Positions 44,448-52,963 of a stretch of DNA of 64,000 bases are shown piece after piece (the stretch's first letter is position 1; the number at the start of each line of letters is the position of its first letter). A program made the position numbers and the translations under genes. The DNA comes from Bordetella parapertussis (lineage in GTDB: Bacteria; Pseudomonadota; Gammaproteobacteria; Burkholderiales; Burkholderiaceae_D), in the NCBI GenBank assembly GCA_945866125.1, contig CAMBFZ010000005.1:76776-140775 (forward strand), written 5' to 3'. Under the pieces are notes generated by a model that was not told where the DNA came from, made no database searches, and worked only from the letters and a program-made list of their open reading frames with translations.

Positions 44448-45044
44448 TCAGGTGGTGCGCCGGTCGAGCATCGCGCGTGCGATGGTGCCGGCATCAACAT
44501 ACTCAAGCTCGCCACCGACAGGTACACCACGCGCCAGACGGCTGACTTTAAGTCCGCGCGCCTTTAAGGTTTCGCTAATGTAGTGGGCGGTGGCTTCGCC
44601 TTCGTTGGTAAAGTTGGTTGCCAGGACGACTTCGGTGACGATGCCGTCAGTGGCGCGCGCAATCAATTTATCAAGATGGATGTCTTTGGGGCCGATCCCG
44701 TCAAGCGGCGAGAGCCTGCCCATCAAAACAAAATACAAACCTTTGTAGGTGAGCGTCTGCTCGATCATTAATTGATCGGCTGGCGTTTCCACCACACACA
44801 ACAAATTTGCCTCGCGGGCGACATCGAGACAGGTTTCGCAGGTCTCATTTTCGGTAAAGGTATTGCAGCGCGCGCAGTGATGAATTTTTTCCACCGCCTG
44901 CGAAAGCGCCTGACCGAGCAGCGCGGCGCCCTCCCGATCATGTTGCATCAGGTGATACGCCATGCGCTGCGCCGACTTGGGGCCGATGCCGGGCAAGCGG
45001 CGCAAGGCTTCGGTAAGGAAATCTAAGGTAGAAGGGGTTTTCAC
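44448..45044 (-). CDS. recR: Recombination mediator protein RecR
   Basis: A 198-residue protein that with RecF and RecO loads RecA on gapped DNA. It has the N-terminal helix-hairpin-helix (LRRLPGIGPKSAQRMAYHLM), the zinc finger CARCNTFTENETCETC (about 58-73), and a Toprim domain starting LLCVVETPADQLMIEQT. Length is standard. It sits between ybaB and the CoA-transferase gene; ybaB-recR adjacency is nearly universal in Proteobacteria. Confidence 0.97.
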   Translation of the reverse strand: MKTPSTLDFLTEALRRLPGIGPKSAQRMAYHLMQHDREGAALLGQALSQAVEKIHHCARCNTFTENETCETCLDVAREANLLCVVETPADQLMIEQTLTYKGLYFVLMGRLSPLDGIGPKDIHLDKLIARATDGIVTEVVLATNFTNEGEATAHYISETLKARGLKVSRLARGVPVGGELEYVDAGTIARAMLDRRTT

Positions 45045-45069
45045 ACGAAAGAGCTTGAATGCGCCTACA

Positions 45070-45396
45070 TCAGAATGGCAGTTTGAAGCCCGGCGGCAAA
45101 GGCATGCCTGCGGTCATGCCGGACATTTTTTCGGCTGAGGTGGCTTCGGCTTTGCGGACGGCGTCGTTGAATGCCGCCGCAACCAAGTCTTCGAGCATGT
45201 CTTTGTCGTCACCCAACAAGGACGGATCGATAGTGACGCGCTTGACATCGTTTTTACAGGTCATGAGCACCTTGACCATGCCGGCACCTGACTGACCTTC
45301 GACTTCGATGGTGGCGAGTTGGTCCTGCATTTTTTTCATGTTGTCTTGCATGGCTTGGGCTTGCTTCATCAGCCCGGCGAGTTGACCCTTCATCAT
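45070..45396 (-). CDS. ybaB: Nucleoid-associated protein, YbaB/EbfC family
   Basis: A 108-residue DNA-binding dimer. The family signature is seen in MKGQLAGLMKQAQAMQDNMK and the sheet GMVKVLMTCKNDVKRVTIDP. GGAGAATGCACC precedes the first of two adjacent ATGs. Encoded between dnaX and recR, as is usual. Confidence 0.96.
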   Translation of the reverse strand: MMKGQLAGLMKQAQAMQDNMKKMQDQLATIEVEGQSGAGMVKVLMTCKNDVKRVTIDPSLLGDDKDMLEDLVAAAFNDAVRKAEATSAEKMSGMTAGMPLPPGFKLPF

Positions 45397-45419
45397 GGTG
45401 CATTCTCCTGATTAAATAA

Positions 45420-47213
45420 TTAGACTGGCCTGATCGAACCCGGCACGATGGTCGCGCCGAATTCCCGCATCAGAGTTTGTACGAATGGGTCGGTTTGCAT
45501 GGTCAGCTCGGCAGCGTGCTGGCGCTCGGCCTGATCCGCTTGCAAGGCCGCAAAGGCGGTATGACTGACCGCGCCAATCTCGGTCGCGAGACGAATGGTT
45601 TTACCAAAGTGTTCAGACAAGGCCGCGCTGAGTTTGTCGGCGCTGCCGGCCGAGAGTAAGGTCTCAATCGGCAACCGCAAGCGCATGACAACAACCGCGC
45701 CGTCGAGGTCACAGCCTGTTAATTCACTCTGTATAGCAAGCTGGTGCGCCACGCCGCGAACAGGCAGCGTTGTTACCAATACCGGCCAGTTACCATCCCA
45801 ACCCGGCAATGCAGCACTGGGCTGCATGACGGCCGCAGTGGCCGCCACGGGCTCTGGTGTCGTAACCGGCTCTGGTTCTTTGTTGGCTGATACAGCTGGA
45901 CTGGCATCGCTTGAACCCGAGTTAACAGGTGGCGACACCTCTTCCCACGCGGGGGACTTGGCCGATGCGGCCGGTGCTTTCGCACTGCGTGCCGCTGCCA
46001 ACGGTGGCGCAGCGACTTTTGTCACCGTCTTGGCAATCGGCGCGGCCACGCTGGCCGGCATGCTCTTGGCCGCGGCGCGCGGCGTGGACTCGGGCGCGCC
46101 AGTGCCTGCCGACCAGAGCGGTGTAAAAGCCAGCATGCGTAAGAGCGTCATGGTGAAGCCGGCATATTCATCCGGCGCGAGGCCAAGCTCATGACGACCA
46201 TGCGTCACGATCTGGTAAAAGAGTTGAATATCTTCGGCACTAAATACGGTGGCCAGTCGCAGCACATCGGCACGTTCCGGTAAATCTTCGGCAATCGCAG
46301 CGGGCACCGTTTGCGCAATCGCGATGCGGTTGAGTAAGGTGCCCAAATCCTGCAATGCGGCGTGGTACGACAAACTGCGCACGGCCATGTCATCAGCCAC
46401 CGATAACAAAGCTGCTCCGTCTTGCGCGGCGAGTGCATCGAGCAGACTGGTCAAATAAGACTGGTCGAGCGCACCAAGCATGCCTTGCACCGCATCAAGC
46501 GTGACCTTCCCAGCGGCATAGGCAATCGCCTGATCAGTCAGCGAAAGCGCATCGCGCATTGAGCCCTGTGCACCTTGTGCGAGCAGACGCAGCGCGGGTG
46601 TCTCAAAACTGATCTGCTCTTGCCCAAGTATGTTGTCAAGATGACTGACGATGTGGCTGGGCGCCATTTGTTTTAAATTAAATTGTAGGCAGCGCGACAG
46701 CACAGTTACCGGAATTTTTTGCGGGTCGGTTGTGGCCAGAATAAATTTCACATGCGCCGGCGGCTCTTCGAGTGTCTTGAGCATGGAATTAAATGCATGG
46801 CTGGTGAGCATGTGCACCTCATCGATCATGTAGACCTTGAAGCGCGCATTCGACGGCGCGTAGACCGCTTGCTCAAGCAACTGTGCCATCTCGTCGACGC
46901 CGCGATTAGAAGCTGCGTCCATTTCAATATAGTCAACAAAGCGCCCCGCATCGATCGCTGTGCAGGCATCGCAGACGCCGCACGGATGCGCGGTGATATC
47001 GCCGCTGCCATCCGCACCCTGACAATTGAGCGCCTTGGCCAGAATACGTGAAAGGGTGGTCTTGCCAACGCCGCGGGTGCCGGTAAACAAATACGCATGG
47101 TGCAAGCGCTTTTGTTCGAGCGCATGCGTCAACGCGCGCACGACGTGCTCCTGACCGACTAGCGTGTCAAAATTTTTCGGGCGATATTTGCGGGCAAGAA
47201 CCTGATAAGACAT
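45420..47213 (-). CDS. dnaX: DNA polymerase III subunit gamma/tau
   Basis: The clamp-loader ATPase, 597 residues from the ATG at 47213 (MSYQVLARKYRPKNFDTLVG). Walker A is GTRGVGKTTLSR, the zinc-binding cysteines lie in CQGADGSGDITAHPCGVCDA, and sensor motif DEVHMLTSHAFNSMLKTLEE is present. Residues about 390-470 are an Ala/Pro-rich linker and the tau-specific polymerase-binding domain forms the end. I see no clear A-rich slippery heptamer for a programmed gamma frameshift. It is immediately downstream of the 4.5S RNA gene, a common arrangement. Confidence 0.96.
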   Translation of the reverse strand: MSYQVLARKYRPKNFDTLVGQEHVVRALTHALEQKRLHHAYLFTGTRGVGKTTLSRILAKALNCQGADGSGDITAHPCGVCDACTAIDAGRFVDYIEMDAASNRGVDEMAQLLEQAVYAPSNARFKVYMIDEVHMLTSHAFNSMLKTLEEPPAHVKFILATTDPQKIPVTVLSRCLQFNLKQMAPSHIVSHLDNILGQEQISFETPALRLLAQGAQGSMRDALSLTDQAIAYAAGKVTLDAVQGMLGALDQSYLTSLLDALAAQDGAALLSVADDMAVRSLSYHAALQDLGTLLNRIAIAQTVPAAIAEDLPERADVLRLATVFSAEDIQLFYQIVTHGRHELGLAPDEYAGFTMTLLRMLAFTPLWSAGTGAPESTPRAAAKSMPASVAAPIAKTVTKVAAPPLAAARSAKAPAASAKSPAWEEVSPPVNSGSSDASPAVSANKEPEPVTTPEPVAATAAVMQPSAALPGWDGNWPVLVTTLPVRGVAHQLAIQSELTGCDLDGAVVVMRLRLPIETLLSAGSADKLSAALSEHFGKTIRLATEIGAVSHTAFAALQADQAERQHAAELTMQTDPFVQTLMREFGATIVPGSIRPV

Positions 47214-47346
47214 GGTCGACGGGAGTTGGAACGAGAAGTGCATTTTACCTGAGGCGCTGCCCTCCCCGAGCCTGACTCAGATTAGGCTGAGGTGGTGCGC
47301 AGGTCTGCGTGTGGTGTTGCGGCCGAAACGCTGAGAAAATAAAAGA

Positions 47347-47442
47347 GGCGAGCCTTGTCTACGGCACTTATGGGAGTTGGCTGTGGCTGCTTCGTTCCCG
47401 ACCTGACCAGATTGACCAAACCACAATGCGTAGGGGCCCGCC
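47347..47442 (-). ncRNA. ffs: 4.5S RNA of the signal recognition particle
   Basis: Read on the minus strand, the core GGTCAGGTCGGGAACGAAGC followed by AGCCACAG is the conserved SRP RNA apical domain with the GNRA-like tetraloop GGAA region shifted to GGAAC. The 5' end GGCGGGCC pairs with the 3' end GGCTCGCC, and a T-rich stretch (TCTTTTATTTTC) follows as terminator. Length is about 96 bases, normal for bacterial small SRP RNA. It works with Ffh to target inner-membrane proteins. It lies between ubiD and dnaX. Confidence 0.93.
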
Positions 47443-47505
47443 GGGTGCGATTTTATCAGCAATCGCATCCATCAGAGCACGCGATTGCGGACAATATCGC
47501 CGACA

Positions 47506-49029
47506 TCAAAGCCCCAGCTCTTGCCAGATCTGATCAACCCGCGCTTTGACGTCGGCATCCATCGTGATGGTGCGCCCCCACTCGCGACTGGTCTCGCCGG
47601 GCCATTTATTCGTGGCATCGATGCCCATCTTGCTGCCCAAGCCGCTCACCGGCGAGGCAAAATCCAGATAATCAATCGGCGTTTGCTCAACCAGGGTGGT
47701 GTCACGCACCGGATCAACCCGGGTCGTAATCGCCCAGATCACTTCTTTCCAATCGCGTATGTTGACGTCCTCATCAACGACGACGATAAATTTGGTGTAC
47801 ATGAACTGACGCAAAAAACTCCAGACCCCAAACATGACCCGCTTGGCATGACCAGGATAAGATTTTTTCATCTGGACGACCGCCATCCGGTAGCTACAGC
47901 CCTCGGGCGGCAAATAGAAATCGGTAATTTCCGAAAACTGCTTTTGCAGCAGCGGCACAAAAACCTCATTAAGCGCCACGCCGAGTACCGCTGGCTCATC
48001 GGGTGGCTTGCCGGTGTAAGTTGAGTGATAAATTGGATCACGCCGCATCGTAATGCGGTCCACAGTAAAGACTGGAAACCAATCCTGCTCATTGTAATAA
48101 CCGGTATGGTCGCCAAACGGTCCTTCAAGCGCCATCTCATAGCCAGTATCAGGACGATTCGGCGCACCGGCCGGCACGGCGGCCAGCGTACTTGGGTCTT
48201 GCGGGTAAATATGCCCTTCGAGCACGATCTCAGCCGAGGCTGGCACCCGCAGTTCACTGCCGATGGCTTTAACTAGCTCGGTCCGACTGCCGCGCAGCAG
48301 GCCGGCAAACTGATACTCAGAGAGACTGTCGGGGACCGGCGTGACCGCGCCTAATATCGTGGCCGGGTCAGCGCCAAGCGCCACCGCAACCGGATAGGGC
48401 TGACCGGGATTAGTCAGGCAATGCTCACGAAAATCCAGCGCACCACCGCGATGGGCCAGCCAGCGCATGATGAGTTTGTTACGACCGGCGACTTGCTGGC
48501 GGTAGATACCCAGGTTCTGGCGTTTTTTATGCGGGCCTTTGGTAATCACTAAACCCCAAGTCAGCAGCGGTGCGATATCACCAGGCCAGCAATGCTGGAT
48601 CGGCAAACGTGCTAGATCGACGTCCTTGCCCTCCCAGACAATATCCTGACAGGGCGCCGAACGCAGCTCGCGCGGCGCCATGTCCCACACCGACTTGACG
48701 AGCGCCCCTAAACCGAGCACATCTTTAAAACCCTTCGGTGGCTCCGGCTCTTTGAGCATGGCCAGCAGCTGGCCAATCTTGCGCAATTCGCTCACGCTTT
48801 GCGCGCCCATTCCCAAGGCGACCCGATGCGGCGTACCAAACAAGTTACCCAACACGGGCATGCTGTGTCCGGTCGGCTTGGTAAAGAGCAGGGCTGGCCC
48901 GCCCGCGCGCAAGGTGCGGTCGCACAGCTCAGTCATTTCCAAATGCGGGGAAACAGGGAGGGAGACTTCTTTCAATTCGCCAGATTGTTTTAATTTGGCA
49001 ATAAAATCCCGCAAATCGGCATATTTCAT
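47506..49029 (-). CDS. ubiD: 4-hydroxy-3-polyprenylbenzoate decarboxylase
   Basis: A 507-residue prenylated-FMN-dependent decarboxylase of ubiquinone synthesis. The N-terminus MKYADLRDFIAKLKQSGELK, the family segment NLGIYRQQVAGRNKLIMRWL, and EAAGWPNRPDTGYEMALEGPFGDHTGYY-like residues near GPFGDHTGYYNEQDWFPVF with catalytic Glu region identify it. The partner UbiX, which makes the cofactor, is not in the window. The ATG at 49029 was chosen because it starts the conserved N-terminus. A hairpin (47459-47488) and then ffs follow its end. Confidence 0.95.
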   Translation of the reverse strand: MKYADLRDFIAKLKQSGELKEVSLPVSPHLEMTELCDRTLRAGGPALLFTKPTGHSMPVLGNLFGTPHRVALGMGAQSVSELRKIGQLLAMLKEPEPPKGFKDVLGLGALVKSVWDMAPRELRSAPCQDIVWEGKDVDLARLPIQHCWPGDIAPLLTWGLVITKGPHKKRQNLGIYRQQVAGRNKLIMRWLAHRGGALDFREHCLTNPGQPYPVAVALGADPATILGAVTPVPDSLSEYQFAGLLRGSRTELVKAIGSELRVPASAEIVLEGHIYPQDPSTLAAVPAGAPNRPDTGYEMALEGPFGDHTGYYNEQDWFPVFTVDRITMRRDPIYHSTYTGKPPDEPAVLGVALNEVFVPLLQKQFSEITDFYLPPEGCSYRMAVVQMKKSYPGHAKRVMFGVWSFLRQFMYTKFIVVVDEDVNIRDWKEVIWAITTRVDPVRDTTLVEQTPIDYLDFASPVSGLGSKMGIDATNKWPGETSREWGRTITMDADVKARVDQIWQELGL

Positions 49030-49611
49030 GGTTGATTGATTTTTTTCAAAGTGCAAGGTTGAGTCTTAAATAACGATGACAACTTGCTGATTTTACTGAA
49101 AATTGCTGCAGTGCAGCTTAATTTCCATACCGAAAAGTTATAGAAACAAAATTTCCTAGTATTGACTTGATATAAACACCCCCCTACAATCCGCTCAACT
49201 CTTTAAAGGCGACCGACCAAACAAGCAGCATTTTCCATAGGGGAAAACGGTTGATCGTCCTGTCACACCGAGGTCCGGGGCCTCAGACAATTTTGTAGTG
49301 TAAACATTGTCCCAAAAAGGCAGTTGCCTTTTATGCCCGATAAAAGATTGCTTGTGTCATCCCAACGCTGGAGACATGAAAGCAGCACCGACGTTTGCCC
49401 GCCGTGCAGTGTGGCAGCAAACGATGTTTTTTGTTTCGCGGTGAATTCAAGCAACACGAAGCACGCTTGCAATTGGCCTGATCTCAGAGTGTCTGACAAA
49501 ACGTGAATGGTAACTCGCCACGATCGCAACGACTGTTGCAGCGTGGTGGGGCTAGAAAGCCAGGCAGGTTTTATCAGGCGCTTTGAGGGCCGCGATGATT
49601 CAGGAGGTAAC
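49030..49611. other. Long intergenic region with promoter and structured leader
   Basis: About 580 bases without a supported gene. The part next to ubiD is AT-rich and should contain its promoter. A good promoter at 49162-49190 points right. The transcript from there would run about 415 bases before the transglycosylase start and contains several hairpins, including AAAAGGCA/TGCCTTTT at 49315-49332. It may be a long regulated leader or contain an independent small RNA; I could not match it to a known RNA family. Confidence 0.55.
49162..49190 (+). promoter_or_regulatory. Strong sigma-70-type promoter
   Basis: TTGACT (49162-49167) and TACAAT (49185-49190) are spaced by exactly 17 bases. Transcription would start near 49197, toward the lytic transglycosylase gene. 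Confidence 0.7.
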
Positions 49612-50571
49612 GTGAATAATCGATTTATATTGGCAGCGGTCGTCGGCACGCAAAAACTGACCCACCAGGCGCATACCATCCGTTCCAGCTTAGTCGCTGC
49701 AAAGATGGACTGGCGCTCTTCTGCCCGCCAGACACTCATGGCGCTGGGCATGTTGTCCATTGCCGTTTTGGTCATGATGTTTATTAAGCCTGAACTGACC
49801 GACCATTTTAAGGCGCTGTCGCCATTTGAGGCCGAGTACGATCTCGACAACGATCCGCAAGCGCTGGCATTTGCGGACATGCTTGATCTCTCCGAGCGCG
49901 CCGGCATGACGCCTGCGCGTCTTGAGTCAATGAAAACCGCTGCCTCGCCATTGATGGCAAAACAGCCTGAGCAATTGATGTCTCTACCGGCGGGCCCCGC
50001 TCCTGTGGCCTTTACCAAGGAGCAGCAGCTCGTCACGACCTGGTTGGCAAGGCGCTACCGCATTGCGGGTAGTGCAAGCAAAATGTTGGTCGAATCAGCT
50101 TACGCTTCGGCGCACGAGGTTCGTATCGACCCGCTGCTGGTCTTGGCAGTGATGGCCATTGAGTCTCGTTTTAATCCGTTCGCAGAAAGCGCCGTGGGCG
50201 CCCAAGGTCTGATGCAAGTCATGGCCAAGGTGCATCACGATAAGTTTGTCGACCATGGCGGGGTGAAATCAGCATTGAATCCGGCGGCCAATATCAAAGT
50301 CGGCGCACTCATCCTGAAGGACTATGTCCGCCGTGCCGGATCCGTCGAAGCGGGCCTGAAGCTCTATGTTGGCGCAGGCAATCTGGAAGGCGACGGTGGC
50401 TATGGCGGCAAAGTGGTGGCAGAGTACCAGCGACTGCAAGCCGTAGCCAGCGGCAAGCGAGTCCCGACCTTTACGCCGCCAATGACCGTACCGGCGGGTG
50501 ACGAGCTGCATGAGGCAAAAGCTGAACGCCCCGCGCCCGTGACCAAAGAAACGACGGCGGAGCCGGCCTGA
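49612..50571 (+). CDS. Membrane-anchored lytic transglycosylase (SLT domain)
   Basis: A 319-residue protein with one N-terminal membrane anchor (LMALGMLSIAVLVMMFI, about residues 43-59) and a periplasmic SLT domain. The catalytic glutamate is in LVLAVMAIESRFNPFAESAV, followed by GAQGLMQVMAKVHHDKF and a glycine-rich end. The GTG at 49612 was chosen because AGGAGGT lies just upstream; upstream in-frame ATGs have no ribosome site. It likely remodels peptidoglycan. The C-terminal 40 residues are Ala/Pro/Thr-rich. A large inverted repeat separates it from the convergent aminotransferase gene. Confidence 0.88.
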   Translation: MNNRFILAAVVGTQKLTHQAHTIRSSLVAAKMDWRSSARQTLMALGMLSIAVLVMMFIKPELTDHFKALSPFEAEYDLDNDPQALAFADMLDLSERAGMTPARLESMKTAASPLMAKQPEQLMSLPAGPAPVAFTKEQQLVTTWLARRYRIAGSASKMLVESAYASAHEVRIDPLLVLAVMAIESRFNPFAESAVGAQGLMQVMAKVHHDKFVDHGGVKSALNPAANIKVGALILKDYVRRAGSVEAGLKLYVGAGNLEGDGGYGGKVVAEYQRLQAVASGKRVPTFTPPMTVPAGDELHEAKAERPAPVTKETTAEPA

Positions 50572-50602
50572 GCTATCAGCAAACGATATGAATGCGATTT
50601 AC

Positions 50603-50653
50603 CTGCTGTAAAACAGAAAAGGAGCCGCTGGCTCCTTTTCTGTTTTACAGCAG
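50603..50653. terminator. Bidirectional terminator with a 24-bp perfect stem
   Basis: Bases 50603-50626 and 50630-50653 are exact reverse complements around a three-base loop (GCT). The upper stem AGGAGCC/GGCTCCT is flanked by AAAA/TTTT tracts in both directions. It sits between the converging transglycosylase and aminotransferase genes and can stop both transcripts. Confidence 0.85.
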
Positions 50654-50676
50654 CGACTTAATCACAGGCGCGACGC

Positions 50677-51852
50677 TCAGGCCGCTTTGCGTTTCTCAAG
50701 ATACGCGTGCAGGCGTCGCACCGCTTCTTCAAGATTGGCCATCGAGGTCGCGTACGACACTCGAATATAGTTGCGCGCGGTATGCGGCCCAAAGTCTAGC
50801 CCGGGCACTAGCACGACGCCGGCTTCATTGAGAATGTCGCGCGTCAGTGTATCGGCATCGTCCGCCAGCGCGCTGCAATCGGCGTACACATAAAACGCCC
50901 CATCGGGCGTGACGGGCACGAGGAAGCCGAGCGCGCGCAGGGCCGGCACGATGAAATCACGACGGCGATGAAATTCGGCTTTGCGGGATTCAAAGATCGC
51001 CATCGCCTGCGGCGTAAAACACGCCAGCGCCGCGTACTGGGCCACACTTGAGGCGCAGATAAACATATTTTGCGCGAGCTTTTCAACAGCGGGAACCATA
51101 GCCGGCGGCACGACCAGCCAGCCAAGTCGCCAGCCGGTCATGTTGAAATACTTGGAAAAGCTGTTAATGACGACCACGTCTTGCCCCAGTGCGAGCGCCG
51201 TAAACGGCGCCGCATCATAGGTCAGGCCCTGATAGATTTCATCGACCACGGTGAAGCCGCCACGCGATCTGACCAAACCCACGATCGCCGCGAGCGCATC
51301 AGCCTCGATGGAGGTACCAGTCGGGTTCGATGGCGAGGCCAGCAATACCCCACTCGTGGCCGCATTCCAGTGCTGCTCCACCATTGCCGGGGTCAGCTGA
51401 AACCGCTCGGCCGGCCCACTATCGACCAAGCGCGGCACACCTTCGAAGGCCGCAACAAAATGGCGGTTACAGGGGTAACAGGGGTCGGGCATCAGCACTT
51501 CGCTACCAGGCTCGACTAAGGCCGCGCAAGCCAAAAGCAGCGCCGCCGACGCGCCCGCCGTGACGACGATGCGCGCTGGGTCCACAGTCAGGCCATACGT
51601 ATCCTGATAATGCTGGGCAATCGCGCGGCGTAATTCAGGCAGACCGGTGGCCGGCGTGTAGCCGGTCTTGCCGGCTGCCATTGCCAGCGCGGCCGCGTCA
51701 AGCACGGGCTGAGCCGGCGGAAAATCCGGTTCACCGATGCCCATATGAATGATCGAGCGGCCAGCCTGCTCAAGCTCGGCTGCCATTTTGATCAACTCCA
51801 TCACATGAAACGGCGCGATCTGGTCTAGACGGGAGGCAAGCGGGAAGTTCAT
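50677..51852 (-). CDS. PLP-dependent class I/II aminotransferase
   Basis: A 391-residue fold-type I aminotransferase. The PLP lysine lies in VINSFSKYFNMTGWRLGWLV; other motifs are IIHMGIGEPDFPP at the N-terminus, TAGASAALLLACAAL, and SPSNPTGTSIEADAL. The ATG at 51852 gives MNFPLASRLDQIAPFHVMEL, typical of the aspartate/alanine-type branch. The exact substrate is not readable. It follows nusB by 16 bases and ends at the large terminator. Confidence 0.9.
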   Translation of the reverse strand: MNFPLASRLDQIAPFHVMELIKMAAELEQAGRSIIHMGIGEPDFPPAQPVLDAAALAMAAGKTGYTPATGLPELRRAIAQHYQDTYGLTVDPARIVVTAGASAALLLACAALVEPGSEVLMPDPCYPCNRHFVAAFEGVPRLVDSGPAERFQLTPAMVEQHWNAATSGVLLASPSNPTGTSIEADALAAIVGLVRSRGGFTVVDEIYQGLTYDAAPFTALALGQDVVVINSFSKYFNMTGWRLGWLVVPPAMVPAVEKLAQNMFICASSVAQYAALACFTPQAMAIFESRKAEFHRRRDFIVPALRALGFLVPVTPDGAFYVYADCSALADDADTLTRDILNEAGVVLVPGLDFGPHTARNYIRVSYATSMANLEEAVRRLHAYLEKRKAA

Positions 51853-51868
51853 CGTTGCAAGGGAAGAC

Positions 51869-52333
51869 TTAGCGGCCGGCCGCAATTTCGGTAGCACGCA
51901 GGTCGGCAGCGATTTTGTCGAGCACGCCGTTAACGTATTTGTGACCATCAACGCCGCCAAAGGATTTAGTCAGCTCAACGGCTTCATTGATGACGACTTT
52001 ATAAGGGATCTCAATCTGATGCTTGAGCTCGAAGGTGCCAATCAGCAGCACAGCATGCTCGATCGGCGAGAGCTGGCTGATGTTGCGGTCAATCAGCGGC
52101 GTAATCGAGGCCCGCAGATCATCTACGTCGCGGATCGTGCCATGCAGCAGAATATCAAAATGCTCAGCATCCGCCTTTTCGAAGCCATGCGCGTTACGGA
52201 TATGGGCATCGATCACACCGGCATCTTCGTGATTCAATAGCCATTGATACAAACCCTGCAACGCAAACTCGCGTGCTCGATGACGCGGTGTGCGATTTTT
52301 GCTGGGATTGGCATGCTGGGTTTTTTGGTTCAT
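51869..52333 (-). CDS. nusB: Transcription antitermination factor NusB
   Basis: A 154-residue helical protein that binds boxA RNA with NusE during rRNA antitermination. The family core is seen in PRHRAREFALQGLYQWLLNH, RDVDDLRASITPLIDRNISQ and YKVVINEAVELTKSFGGVDG. The ATG at 52333 gives MNQKTQHANPSKNRTP. It follows ribH after 131 bases, as in most Proteobacteria; a terminator lies between them. Confidence 0.96.
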   Translation of the reverse strand: MNQKTQHANPSKNRTPRHRAREFALQGLYQWLLNHEDAGVIDAHIRNAHGFEKADAEHFDILLHGTIRDVDDLRASITPLIDRNISQLSPIEHAVLLIGTFELKHQIEIPYKVVINEAVELTKSFGGVDGHKYVNGVLDKIAADLRATEIAAGR

Positions 52334-52442
52334 TGCGATGGTGCCTTGGGAAATACGGATTAAAGAAATACAGGAACACGCCCACAACGCTCATGCGCTA
52401 CGCGCTCAGGCAGCAAACAGATCCCGGAGAACACAGGCAAGT

Positions 52443-52460
52443 AAAAAACACGGCGCCGTG
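52443..52460 (-). terminator. Intrinsic terminator at the end of ribH
   Basis: The palindrome CACGGCGCCGTG is followed on the minus strand by six T. It lies directly behind the ribH stop codon, so part of the riboflavin transcript may end before nusB. Confidence 0.6.
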
Positions 52461-52464
52461 AGGC

Positions 52465-52950
52465 TTATTCTTCATCAGCCGCTTCACCGAGCTCTTCCAT
52501 CGCACCCGTGAGGTTGGCCATCTCGACGGCAACCCGCGCCGCATCTGCGCCTTTTTCTGCCATGCGAACCTCGGCCTGCTCATCCGTCTCGGTGGTGAGC
52601 ACCGCGTTGGCAATCGGAATCCCGAAATCGAGCCCAATGCGAGTGATACCGGCACCGGATTCATTTGATACCAGCTCAAAATGATACGTCTCACCGCGAA
52701 TGACAGCACCAAGCGCAATGAGCGCATCAAACTGGCCGGTCTCGGCCATTTTTTGCAAGGCCAGCGGAATCTCAAGCGCGCCCGGTACCGTCACCAGCAG
52801 CACGTCTTCATCTTCAACGCCAAGGTGTTTGAGTTCAGCCAGACAAGCAGAGACCAGTCCGTGGCAGATGTCTTCGTTGAACCGCGCTTGCACAATGCCG
52901 ACCCGCACATCACGGCCATCGAGATCAGGTTCATAGGTTCCTACGGTCAT
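52465..52950 (-). CDS. ribH: 6,7-dimethyl-8-ribityllumazine synthase
   Basis: A 161-residue enzyme, penultimate step of riboflavin synthesis. Motifs: RVGIVQARFNEDICHGLVSA, VPGALEIPLALQKMAETG, and ALGAVIRGETYHFELVSNES with the catalytic region. AGGAGGTAGC precedes the ATG at 52950, which settles the start. The last 40 residues are longer and more acidic than in E. coli. It follows ribBX by 13 bases. Confidence 0.97.
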   Translation of the reverse strand: MTVGTYEPDLDGRDVRVGIVQARFNEDICHGLVSACLAELKHLGVEDEDVLLVTVPGALEIPLALQKMAETGQFDALIALGAVIRGETYHFELVSNESGAGITRIGLDFGIPIANAVLTTETDEQAEVRMAEKGADAARVAVEMANLTGAMEELGEAADEE

Positions 52951-52963
52951 GCTACCTCCTGAT

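Noticed and set aside
45420..47213. Programmed frameshift in dnaX producing a short gamma subunit
   Set aside because: No A-rich slippery heptamer with a following hairpin was seen near the expected position.
47459..47488. Inverted repeat GCAATCGC/GCGATTGC after ubiD as a terminator
   Set aside because: Loop of 14 bases and no T run on the minus strand; it may instead be part of the ffs promoter region.
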